From assembly GCA_034434335.1 (NCBI GenBank), contig DAOTZS010000114.1:1-17543 (forward strand): a stretch of 17,543 bases of DNA, in the 5' to 3' direction. This DNA comes from DAOTZS01 sp034434335 (GTDB lineage Bacteria > Chloroflexota > Anaerolineae > CG2-30-64-16). Positions 1 to 7,188 of this stretch are shown here, one piece after another (within the stretch, counting starts at the first letter, position 1; every line of letters starts with the position of its first letter). The notes below the pieces were generated by a model, which made no database searches, had not been told where the DNA came from, and worked only from the letters and a program-made list of their open reading frames with translations. Both the position numbers and the translations under genes were made by a program.

Positions 1-70
1 TGGGCTACTCGTGGCCCGTATGGGCTACTCGTGGCCCGTATGGGCTACTCGTGGCCCGTATGGGCTACTC
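1..70. repeat. 20-bp tandem direct repeat, 3.5 copies
   Basis: Three identical 20-bp units (1-20, 21-40, 41-60) are followed by the first 10 bases of a fourth (61-70). The unit reads TGGGCTACTCGTGGCCCGTA. Each unit can fold as a small hairpin (GGGCTA / TGGCCC with one G-T wobble, loop CTCG). Across unit borders an alternative fold is possible (GCCC / GGGC around GTAT). The 20-bp period is not a multiple of three, so a reading frame shifts at every copy and the repeat is unlikely to be coding. It lies upstream of infB and runs off the window edge, so the true copy number is unknown. Confidence 0.9.
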
Positions 71-246
71 AAGGTCTTAGCCACAGCCGTGGCGGCCTCT
101 GGTTAGCCCTGAGGAGAGTGGCCGAAGCCTGCGCCGTTCTTACACCACCCATGATGAGCCTGGCACGGTTACCGAGCGCGCCCACGCGTGGCCTCTTTCA
201 ACGGTGCTCCTCAGGCATAACGCCCTCAGGGCAAGGAGGTAAAGAA
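71..246 (+). promoter_or_regulatory. Structured 5' leader of infB
   Basis: This is a non-coding stretch between the tandem repeat and the infB start. It contains a perfect 5-bp hairpin (GCCAC 80-84 / GTGGC 89-93) and a 4-bp GCCC/GGGC hairpin (222-225 / 229-232) directly in front of the Shine-Dalgarno. One strand, CCCTGAGGAG (107-116), has two mutually exclusive perfect partners: CTCCTCAGG at 207-215 (9 bp with 108-116) and CCTCAGGG at 224-231 (8 bp with 107-114). CTCCT at 207-211 is also complementary to the Shine-Dalgarno core. A regulatory role is inference; I do not recognise a known riboswitch or T-box consensus. Confidence 0.35.
234..240 (+). promoter_or_regulatory. Ribosome binding site that fixes the infB start
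   Basis: AGGAGGT lies six bases before ATG at 247. No comparable site precedes the earlier in-frame start codons (for example 31), which fall in or next to the tandem repeat. This decides the start at 247. Confidence 0.85.
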
Positions 247-2610
247 ATGGCAGAAAAGAAATCCAGCGGCAATCAGCCGCGTAAACCTTCAACAGCAGGA
301 CAAGGGGCTGAAGGTAAGCCGTCGCGGGCCGAGACCCCATCGGGCCCTGACGAGCGACATGGATTGGGAAATAACCCATCCGCGCGGCCAGAGAAGCGCA
401 CAAAGCCCAAGGAGGCGCAGCCGGGCCCCGTTGCAAGCCGCGAAAGGCCCAAAGACCAACCCAAGGGTCCTGCTCCGGCGCGCGAGAAGGCCAAGGGGCA
501 ACAGAAGGCCAATCCTGCCTTGCGGCCCGTGAGCATGGCCAAGCCGGGTGCTCACCTGAACGAGGAGCACCTCAACGCCAACAACGGGAACAATGCCAAA
601 GAGGCCGGGCACGCCAGGCGTGGCCAGCAAAAGCCGGCCATCGCCAAAGGACATGGTACCGGCTCTGGGGCCAATGGACCACAGGTGGCCCGCCCCGCTA
701 AAACAGCCCCCAAAGGCCGTGCTCCTGAGGCACCCCTGGCTCCGGCAAAGGGAGTTAGCCTGGCTCCGGCAAAGGGGGTTAGCCCGGCTCCGCGCGCTGG
801 CCGCGCCGAGGCCGAGCCGCCCGTCACAGAAATTATAATTCCAGAGCAGATCACAGTGCGCGAGCTGGCCGAAAAGATGCGCCGCAGCCCCATCGAGGTG
901 ATTAAGACCTTGATGAACTACGGCATCATGGTGCCGATCACCCAGTCCATTGACTTCGATACCGCCAGCGTGGTCGGCGAGGAAATGGGCATCACCGTCA
1001 AACGCGAGGTCCCTCCAGAACCGGAGGCAAAGGAGGAGCCACCTCAGGAGGCTCCGCGCACATTGCGCCAGCGCATCCTGGCCACCGAAAAGCCCGACGA
1101 GCTGGTTGTGCGCCCGCCGATTGTCACCGTGCTCGGCCACGTTGACCACGGCAAGACCACCCTGCTTGATGCCATTCGCCAGACCCGGGTGGTGGAAGGG
1201 GAAGCCGGTGGCATCACCCAGCATATCGGTGCCTATCAGGTTGAGTGCAAGGGACGGAAGATCACCTTCCTGGATACCCCCGGCCATGAAGCGTTCACGG
1301 CCATGCGCGCGCGGGGGGCCATGGTTACCGACATCGCCGTGCTGGTGGTAGCGGCCGACGATGGAGTCATGCCGCAGACCAAAGAGGCGATTGCCCATGC
1401 CCGCGCGGCTCAGGTTCCCATTGTGGTAGCGCTCAACAAGATAGACAAACCGAACGCCAACCCAGAGCGGGTCAAACAAGAGCTGGCCGACAATGGCCTC
1501 CTGATTGAAGAATACGGTGGTGACGTGATCTGCGTGCCGGTTTCCGCCAAACTGCGCCGCGGGATAGATGATCTCCTGGAAAGCATTCTGCTGGTGGCCG
1601 ATATTGAACCGCTCAAGGCCAATCCCAAGGGGAAGTGCGTTGGCACCGTTATCGAAAGCCGGCTCGACAAGAGCCGCGGCCCTACCGCCACTTTGCTGGT
1701 CCAAAACGGCACCCTGAGGGTGGGCGACAGCCTGGTCATCGGAGAGATCTATGGCAAGGTGCGCGCCATGTACGATGACAAAGGCCAGCCGATCAATGAA
1801 GCACCGCCCTCAACGCCTGTGGTGGTCCTCGGCCTGGCCGATGTGCCAAGAGCGGGCGACACCTTCTCGGTGGAGGCTGACGAGCGCACCGCACGCGCCA
1901 TCGCTGCCGAACGGCAAGCACAAAAACGCGCGGAGAGCGCAGCCGCGGTCGTGCCCAAAGCCCTTTCCCTGGAGACGATCTTTGCCCAGGCCGAGGCCGG
2001 CCAGGTCAAAGAACTCAACATTATCCTCAAGGCCGACGTGCAGGGCTCGATTGAACCGATTGTTAGCTCCCTCGAAAAGCTGGGGGACGAGAAGTTGCGC
2101 GTCCGCATCCTGCATCAGGCGCCGGGCAACATCACTGAATCGGACGTCATGCTGGCTGCCGCCTCCAAGGCCATCATCCTGGGCTTCTCAGTAGATGTGG
2201 ACCCGGCAGCCCAGCGCGCGGCCGACGCCGAAGGGGTGGACATCCGCGTTTACGATGTCATCTATAATCTGATTGAAGATGTGCGCAAGGCCCTGAGCGG
2301 CCTGCTGGAACCTGTATACCAGGAGGTGATCACGGGCCACGCGGAGGTGCGAGCTATCTTCCGCATTTCCAAGGTGGGCAAGGTTGCCGGCTGCTATGTC
2401 ACCGACGGCGCAGTAACGCGCAATGCGTTGGTGCGTGTCAAGCGTGGGGATGCGGTATTGCAGGAGGACCGTATCGCCTCCCTCAAGCGGTTCCAGGAAG
2501 ATGTCACCGAGGTGAGGGCTGGCTTCGAATGCGGGGTCAGCTTGGCCAACTTCAGTGACTTTGAAGTCGGCGACATCTTCGAAGTCTACCAGAAAGAACG
2601 CGTGAGCTGA
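247..2610 (+). CDS. infB: Translation initiation factor IF-2
   Basis: This GTPase brings fMet-tRNA to the 30S subunit and promotes 50S joining. The 787-residue product starts with about 195 residues of low-complexity Lys/Pro/Ala/Gly-rich sequence typical of long IF-2 forms. An IF2_N domain follows (ITVRELAEKMRRSPIEVIK...). The G domain carries G1 GHVDHGKT at about 297-304, a G2 region GGITQHIGAY, G3 DTPGH at about 343, G4 NKID at about 397 and a downstream SAKL. Domains 2, 3 and the fMet-tRNA-binding C-terminal domain are complete, ending FEVGDIFEVYQKERVS. The start at 247 is chosen for its strong AGGAGGT. The open frame extends upstream to 31, but that part overlaps a 20-bp tandem repeat and looks non-coding. 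It leads the infB-rbfA-nrnA-truB-ribF cluster. Confidence 0.97.
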   Translation: MAEKKSSGNQPRKPSTAGQGAEGKPSRAETPSGPDERHGLGNNPSARPEKRTKPKEAQPGPVASRERPKDQPKGPAPAREKAKGQQKANPALRPVSMAKPGAHLNEEHLNANNGNNAKEAGHARRGQQKPAIAKGHGTGSGANGPQVARPAKTAPKGRAPEAPLAPAKGVSLAPAKGVSPAPRAGRAEAEPPVTEIIIPEQITVRELAEKMRRSPIEVIKTLMNYGIMVPITQSIDFDTASVVGEEMGITVKREVPPEPEAKEEPPQEAPRTLRQRILATEKPDELVVRPPIVTVLGHVDHGKTTLLDAIRQTRVVEGEAGGITQHIGAYQVECKGRKITFLDTPGHEAFTAMRARGAMVTDIAVLVVAADDGVMPQTKEAIAHARAAQVPIVVALNKIDKPNANPERVKQELADNGLLIEEYGGDVICVPVSAKLRRGIDDLLESILLVADIEPLKANPKGKCVGTVIESRLDKSRGPTATLLVQNGTLRVGDSLVIGEIYGKVRAMYDDKGQPINEAPPSTPVVVLGLADVPRAGDTFSVEADERTARAIAAERQAQKRAESAAAVVPKALSLETIFAQAEAGQVKELNIILKADVQGSIEPIVSSLEKLGDEKLRVRILHQAPGNITESDVMLAAASKAIILGFSVDVDPAAQRAADAEGVDIRVYDVIYNLIEDVRKALSGLLEPVYQEVITGHAEVRAIFRISKVGKVAGCYVTDGAVTRNALVRVKRGDAVLQEDRIASLKRFQEDVTEVRAGFECGVSLANFSDFEVGDIFEVYQKERVS
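736..792 (+). repeat. 24-bp tandem duplication inside infB
   Basis: Two near-identical 24-bp units (736-759 and 760-783, one base different) are followed by a 9-base partial third copy. They encode LAPAKGVS twice, then a partial PAP, in the disordered IF-2 linker just before the IF2_N domain. The unit is a multiple of three, so the frame is kept. It looks like slippage in a region under weak constraint. Confidence 0.85.
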
Positions 2611-2641
2611 GAGGCCTATCTCACCTTGTATCTGAAGAACT

Positions 2642-3073
2642 ATGACCAGCCGTCGCCAACAGCGTATCTCAGAGCTGCTCCAAGAAGAATTGAGCATTCT
2701 GATTAGCACGGAACTGACCGATCCGCGCCTGGCCGATGCCATGGTCAGCGTGACCGACGTAACGGTATCGCCGGACCTGCGCAGTGCTCGTGTTTATGTC
2801 GAGCATATGTTGCCAGCCGAGCAGTCCAGACAGGTCCTGGCTATCCTGGAACGGGCCAGCGGCTTCTTGCGCCGCGCTCTGGCCGAGAACGTGAACCTGC
2901 GCTATGTGCCCGAGCTGACCTTTCACCTGGATACCACCAGCCAGCGAGCCCGGCGCATAGAGGAGCTCCTACAGGCTATCGCCAGCGAGCCTGCCCCCCT
3001 TGCCGGGGGGCAGGCAGCGCAACCGCTGGCCGCTGCTGAAGCACCCCAGGGATCCGACGCGGAGCGCTCCTGA
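2642..3073 (+). CDS. rbfA: Ribosome-binding factor A
   Basis: RbfA is a small KH-fold protein that binds the immature 30S subunit near the 5' end of 16S rRNA and helps late maturation. The 143-residue product shows the family pattern: N-terminal R-Q-Q-R-I-S-E-L-L-Q-E-E-L, then TDPRL, VSVTDVTVSPDLRSARVYV, and a C-terminal VPELTFHLDTTSQRARRIEELL. A tail of about 28 residues rich in Ala/Gly/Pro extends beyond the core and is probably disordered. It begins 31 bp after infB. No clear Shine-Dalgarno precedes the ATG, so it may depend on translational coupling. The infB-rbfA order is the classical one. Confidence 0.95.
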   Translation: MTSRRQQRISELLQEELSILISTELTDPRLADAMVSVTDVTVSPDLRSARVYVEHMLPAEQSRQVLAILERASGFLRRALAENVNLRYVPELTFHLDTTSQRARRIEELLQAIASEPAPLAGGQAAQPLAAAEAPQGSDAERS

Positions 3074-3081
3074 CTCTAGAT

Positions 3082-4068
3082 ATGCATCAACCCCACATTA
3101 ACACGCCGCTCTCTGAAATCGGCACCGTGTTGAGGCGTAGCCAGGAGGTCCTGGTTATCACCCACGTCTCGCCCGATGGCGATGCCATTGGGTCCCTTTT
3201 GGGGCTGCATTGGCTCCTGCTCAGTCCCGGACGAAAAGCGGCGCGGCGGGTGACCCTGGCCTGCGCCGACCGTGTGCCGGCCCAATTTGGCTTTCTGCCA
3301 GGAGCCGACGAGATCGTGCAGGATCCACCGGCCAGGCCATGGGACGTTATCGTGGCCCTGGATGCCAGCGATACCCATCGGCTGGGCAGCCCGTTTCAGC
3401 CTGCTACCTACGGCTCCGCGCCAGTGGTGAATCTTGACCACCATATCACCAACCTCTACTTCGGCCAGCTAAACTATGTTGACCCAAACGCGGCAGCCAC
3501 AGCGCAGATTGTGGTGAGGCTGGCCGGGGAAATGGGCCTGAAGATCGGAAAGGAGGCCGCGCTCTGCTTGCTGACTGGCCTGGTGAGCGACACGTTGGGC
3601 TTCCGCACCAGCAATGTCACTCCCGAGGTGATGGCCACTGCCATGCGCCTGATGAAGGCTGGCGCCAACCTGGCCGAGATCACCGAGCGTATTCTCAACC
3701 ATATGCCTCTCAGCCTGATGCGGCTTTGGGGCCTGGCCCTGGCCGAGCTACGGGTCGAGGGGCAGCTTGTCTGGACTCATATCACAAAGGAGATGCGGGC
3801 GCAGGCCGGCGCACCGGAAGAGAGCGATGGGGGCCTGGTGAGCTACCTCATCAAGGCGCCCGAGGCGCGGGTGGCGGCTGTATTCGCGGAGAAGGCGAAC
3901 GGCGAAGTAGAAGTGGGTTTGCGGGCCCGGCCAGGGTACGACGTCTCGGACGTGGCGCTCAGTCTGGGCGGAGGTGGTCATCCGCAGGCTGCCGGCTGCA
4001 CGATCCCTGGGCCCCTGGCCGAGGCCGAAGCGCGGGTGCTGCCGCTGCTCCTAAGCCTAAGCGGCTAG
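3082..4068 (+). CDS. nrnA: DHH/DHHA1 phosphoesterase, NrnA-type oligoribonuclease / pAp phosphatase
   Basis: The family hydrolyses short oligoribonucleotides (nano-RNA) and often 3'-phosphoadenosine 5'-phosphate with Mn2+. The 328-residue protein has the DHH domain motifs in order: HVSPDGDAIGS (28-38, metal ligands H28, D32 and D34), VALDASD, the DHH motif NLDHH (D119-H121), and the later GLVSDTLGFR aspartate. The DHHA1 substrate-binding domain ends with the glycine-rich GGGGHPQAAG (296-305). It starts 8 bp after rbfA. A DHH phosphoesterase between rbfA and truB is usual in many bacteria. The NrnA assignment rests on family and context; pAp activity is not readable from sequence alone. Confidence 0.92.
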   Translation: MHQPHINTPLSEIGTVLRRSQEVLVITHVSPDGDAIGSLLGLHWLLLSPGRKAARRVTLACADRVPAQFGFLPGADEIVQDPPARPWDVIVALDASDTHRLGSPFQPATYGSAPVVNLDHHITNLYFGQLNYVDPNAAATAQIVVRLAGEMGLKIGKEAALCLLTGLVSDTLGFRTSNVTPEVMATAMRLMKAGANLAEITERILNHMPLSLMRLWGLALAELRVEGQLVWTHITKEMRAQAGAPEESDGGLVSYLIKAPEARVAAVFAEKANGEVEVGLRARPGYDVSDVALSLGGGGHPQAAGCTIPGPLAEAEARVLPLLLSLSG

Positions 4069-4075
4069 AAAACAG

Positions 4076-4990
4076 ATGCCCTCCATGGCTGCGCTGCATG
4101 GCATCCTGAACCTCAATAAGCCGGCCGGTTGGACCTCTCACGACGTGGTGGCCCGGGTGCGACGTATCCTGGGCCAGCGCCGCGCGGGCCACGCGGGCAC
4201 GTTGGACCCACTGGCCACCGGCGTGCTGCTGGTAGGGGTCGGCCAAGGCACGCGCGTGCTGGAATACCTGATGAAGGGCCAGAAGGTTTATCGCGCCGTG
4301 GCCCGCCTGGGCATAGTCACCAACACCTACGACATCCAGGGCCAGATCATCGCCACCGCCGAGGTGCCAGACCTGACCAGAACGGAGCTAGAGACGGCCT
4401 TGCGGCCTTTCTGTGGCGAGATTCAGCAGACCCCACCCGCTTACTCAGCCGTCAAACAGCAAGGCGAGCCTGCTTACCGCAGGGCCCGGCGCGGGGCAGA
4501 ACTCCAGCTCACTCCTCGCCTGGTGACCATTGAGCGGATCGAACTACAAGCCTGGCAGCCTCCCCTGCTCACCCTTGAGGTGCACTGCAGCCCAGGCACT
4601 TACATCCGCAGCCTGATCCATGACCTGGGCCAGGCATTAGGCTGTGGAGCAACCCTGGTTGAACTAACCCGGTTGCGCAGTGGCCACTTTACCCTGGAAG
4701 AGGCCATCAGCCTGGAGACCCTGGCCGCGGCCGCGACCAAAGGAGACCTCGACCGGTACCTGCATCCCCTCCAGGCCGCGCTGGCAGATCTGCTCCCCGT
4801 GCATGTCACTGCCGAGGAAATCGCCTGTCTCGTCCATGGCCAAGCCATCCCTTGTCCCTATCACCCTCCGGCAGCCACCGGCTATGCCCTGGCGCCAGAT
4901 GGGGCAGTGGTAGCCATCCTGGCCTACAGCGCCAGGACCGGCCAATGGCTTCCGCACAAGGTGCTCTGGCCCACGGCCAACCATCCATAG
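4076..4990 (+). CDS. truB: tRNA pseudouridine(55) synthase
   Basis: TruB converts U55 in the T-loop of tRNAs to pseudouridine. The N-terminus has the LNLNKPAGWTSHDVV motif. The catalytic motif GHAGTLDPLATG places the nucleophile at about D44. Later family features are VYRAVARLGIVTNTYD, QTPPAYSAVKQQGEPAYRRAR and GTYIRSLIHDLGQALG. A C-terminal TruB_C/PUA-like part completes a 304-residue protein, the usual length. The start at 4076 is 7 bp after the previous stop. An ATG three codons later (4085) is equally possible because neither has a clear Shine-Dalgarno. Confidence 0.96.
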   Translation: MPSMAALHGILNLNKPAGWTSHDVVARVRRILGQRRAGHAGTLDPLATGVLLVGVGQGTRVLEYLMKGQKVYRAVARLGIVTNTYDIQGQIIATAEVPDLTRTELETALRPFCGEIQQTPPAYSAVKQQGEPAYRRARRGAELQLTPRLVTIERIELQAWQPPLLTLEVHCSPGTYIRSLIHDLGQALGCGATLVELTRLRSGHFTLEEAISLETLAAAATKGDLDRYLHPLQAALADLLPVHVTAEEIACLVHGQAIPCPYHPPAATGYALAPDGAVVAILAYSARTGQWLPHKVLWPTANHP

Positions 4991-5025
4991 TGTGCTGGCA
5001 AGACACAGTACATATCCGCGGATCT

Positions 5026-6378
5026 ATGTTGATCTACCATGGCTTTCCCGAACAACCATTAGAGCAACCTGTCTACCTGACCATTGGCAACTTCGACGGG
5101 GTTCATCGCGGGCATCAGCATCTGATCGCAAGGCTGGTTGCAGCAGCTCACAACCAGGGCTGTCTGGCCGGGCTGCTTACCTTTGATCCACACCCTCTGG
5201 CGGTGTTGCAGCCCGACATCCCCCTCCAGCACCTTACCACCCTGGCTGAACGCAGCGAAATCCTGGAAACCCTGGGGCTGGACTTCCTGCTGATCCTGCC
5301 CTTCACAGGTGAGGTGGCTGCCACATCGGCGGCGGACTTCATGGCCAGCCTGGTGGCGAGGTTGCGCCTGGTCTCGCTATGGATTGGCCCCGATTTTGCC
5401 TTAGGCCGCGGCCGGGAAGGCGATGCCGATTACCTGCAACGCCTGGGCGCGGATTTGGGCTATACTCTGCAGGTTGTGCCTCCTTTCAACTGGCAGGGGG
5501 AGCCAGTGCGCAGCAGCCGCATCCGGACATTGTTGGGAGGAGAGGGCGCGGTCGCCCGGGCGAGCGAACTGTTAGGACGGCCCTATCAGGTGTGGGGGCG
5601 GGTGGATACAGGCGTGGGGCGCGGCCGACAACTTGGCTTTCCCACCGCCAACCTTACTCTGCCGGCGGGTCGGCTAATGCCGGCCTTCGGGGTCTATGCC
5701 TGTTGGGCCTGGCACGAGGAACGAGGTTATCCCGCGGTGGTCAATGTGGGGGTGCGGCCCAGCTTCGAGCCGGGCCCACCTATTGTGGAAGCATACCTGC
5801 TGGATTTCGAGGGTGACCTGTATGGCGAAACAGTCGGGCTGAGTTTTATCCAGCGGCTGCGCGCGGAAAAGCGCTTCCCCAACCCAGCTATGCTGGCCGA
5901 CCAGATCCGTGCCGACAGCCAGGCCGCCCGGCAGATCCTGGCCAACCCACCTGATCATGCCGCGGCAATGGGGGAACGATTCTGGGAAGAGATCAGGCAC
6001 ACTGCTGACTGTGCCATGCGCGTCACGGGCGCTGATCAGCGCCAGCTCTTTGCGCGCGCCGCGGCAGGGATGTTCCGCCTCCAAGACGCTAACCCATGCC
6101 GGCCGATCAGCATCGCCCGCTCGGTGCGCGCCCTGGCCGACAACCCTGCCGAGCTGCTGGTGGCCTGGCTCAATGCTCTGCTGCTGGCCCAGGACGTGGC
6201 CGGCGAGCTCTATACGCGCTTTGAGATTTACGAGATCTCAGCCCGAGGGATACGCGGTGTGGCCTACGGTTACCCCGGCAGCCCCACACACACCATGATC
6301 AAAGCAGCTACTTACTACGATCTCAACGTAGAGGAGACCCCGGCCGGATGGTCCGCAACGGTTACTTTTGACATCTAA
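5026..6378 (+). CDS. ribF: Bifunctional riboflavin kinase/FAD synthetase fused to an archease domain
   Basis: One uninterrupted 450-residue frame carries two proteins' worth of sequence. Residues 1-310 are a complete RibF, which makes FMN and then FAD. It has the FMN adenylyltransferase motif GNFDGVHRGHQHLI (21-34), VRSSRIRTLL (161-170), the riboflavin-kinase motif GRGRQLGFPTANL (198-210) and the C-terminal VEAYLLDFEGDLYG. Residues 315-450 are a complete archease, the small protein that activates the RtcB RNA ligase. They show HTAD (325-328), LLVAWLNALLL, IKAATYYDL (425-433) and the terminal FDI. D328 and D449 match the aspartates known as metal ligands in archease. ATG 5026 is preferred; an upstream GTG at 4990, overlapping the truB stop, would add 12 residues. 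M315 (5968) has no Shine-Dalgarno. The usual rpsO does not follow; the gene ends 15 bp from convergent thyA. rtcB is not in the window. Confidence 0.93.
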   Translation: MLIYHGFPEQPLEQPVYLTIGNFDGVHRGHQHLIARLVAAAHNQGCLAGLLTFDPHPLAVLQPDIPLQHLTTLAERSEILETLGLDFLLILPFTGEVAATSAADFMASLVARLRLVSLWIGPDFALGRGREGDADYLQRLGADLGYTLQVVPPFNWQGEPVRSSRIRTLLGGEGAVARASELLGRPYQVWGRVDTGVGRGRQLGFPTANLTLPAGRLMPAFGVYACWAWHEERGYPAVVNVGVRPSFEPGPPIVEAYLLDFEGDLYGETVGLSFIQRLRAEKRFPNPAMLADQIRADSQAARQILANPPDHAAAMGERFWEEIRHTADCAMRVTGADQRQLFARAAAGMFRLQDANPCRPISIARSVRALADNPAELLVAWLNALLLAQDVAGELYTRFEIYEISARGIRGVAYGYPGSPTHTMIKAATYYDLNVEETPAGWSATVTFDI

Positions 6379-6393
6379 CCCCTTCTGTCACCC

Positions 6394-7188
6394 TCAAACT
6401 GCCACCGGAGCCGGTATGTGGGGATGCGGATCGTACCCCTCCAGCGTGAAATCCTCATAGGTGAAATCAAAGATCGAGCGCACAGCCGGGTTGATCTTCA
6501 TCCTGGGTAACGGCCTGGGCTGACGGGTCAACTGTAAGCGCGCCTGTTCCAGGTGATTGATGTAAAGGTGTGCATCTCCTGAGGTGTGGATGAACTCCCC
6601 AGGTTGCAGATCACACACCTGCGCCACCATCATGGTCAGCAGCGCATAGGAGGCAATGTTAAACGGCAGGCCCAGGAAGATATCCACCGACCTCTGGTAA
6701 AGCTGGCAGGATAACTTCCCGTTGGCCACATAGAACTGGAACAGGACGTGGCAGGGCGGCAGGCGCATCTTCTCTATCTCGCCCACGTTCCAGGCGCTGA
6801 CGATCAGCCGGCGCGAATTCGGATCAGAGCGGATCTGCTCCACCACCTGCGCGATTTGATCAATGGTGCGGCCGTCGGCCGTTCGCCAGGAGCGCCATTG
6901 CGCGCCGTACACAGGGCCCAGGTCGCCGTCGGCATCGGCCCACTCATCCCAGATGTGGACCCCGTGCTCCTGGAGATACCGGATGTTGGTATCGCCCCGC
7001 AGAAACCAAAGCAGCTCGTAGATGATTGAACGCAGATGCAGTTTCTTGGTCGTCAGCAGGGGGAACCCAGCAGCCAGGTCAAAGCGCATCTGGTAGCCGA
7101 ACACCGAGCGCGTGCCAACACCAGTGCGATCCGCTTTGAATACGCCATGCTCAAGCACATGGCGCATCAGGTCCAGGTATTGCTGCAT
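6394..7188 (-). CDS. thyA: Thymidylate synthase (ThyA type)
   Basis: ThyA methylates dUMP to dTMP using methylene-tetrahydrofolate. The 264-residue length equals that of the E. coli enzyme. The catalytic cysteine is C146 in LPPCHVLFQFYV. Other signatures are DRTGVGTRSVFGYQMRF near the N-terminus, TTKKLHLRSIIYELLWFLRGDTN, the phosphate-binding SRRLIVSAWN, and QLYQRSVDIFLGLPFNIASYA. The C-terminus is YDPHPHIPAPVAV. The ATG directly abuts the TAG of the upstream CBS-ACT gene (TAG|ATG) with no clear Shine-Dalgarno, so translation probably depends on re-initiation after that gene. The 3' end converges on ribF, with 15 bp between the stop codons and no obvious separate terminator. Confidence 0.98.
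   Translation of the reverse strand: MQQYLDLMRHVLEHGVFKADRTGVGTRSVFGYQMRFDLAAGFPLLTTKKLHLRSIIYELLWFLRGDTNIRYLQEHGVHIWDEWADADGDLGPVYGAQWRSWRTADGRTIDQIAQVVEQIRSDPNSRRLIVSAWNVGEIEKMRLPPCHVLFQFYVANGKLSCQLYQRSVDIFLGLPFNIASYALLTMMVAQVCDLQPGEFIHTSGDAHLYINHLEQARLQLTRQPRPLPRMKINPAVRSIFDFTYEDFTLEGYDPHPHIPAPVAV

Noticed and set aside
1..70. CRISPR array
   Set aside because: The 20-bp units are directly contiguous with no spacers, and no cas genes are present.
108..215. tRNA gene in the infB leader
   Set aside because: The 9-bp pairing of 108-116 with 207-215 resembles an acceptor stem at first sight, but there is no GGTTCGA T-loop and no anticodon arm.
31..246. N-terminal extension of IF-2 from an earlier start
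   Set aside because: The extra 72 codons overlap the 20-bp tandem repeat and a stem-rich leader and do not resemble IF-2, whereas ATG 247 has an excellent Shine-Dalgarno.
289..1704. 471-codon open frame on the minus strand opposite infB
   Set aside because: It lies antisense to the well-supported IF-2 gene and its composition is what reverse reading of GC-rich codons gives; no domain is recognised.
5968..6378. Separate archease gene with its own start at M315 of the fusion
   Set aside because: No Shine-Dalgarno precedes ATG 5968 and there is no stop codon between the two domains, so a single fused product is more likely, although internal initiation cannot be excluded.
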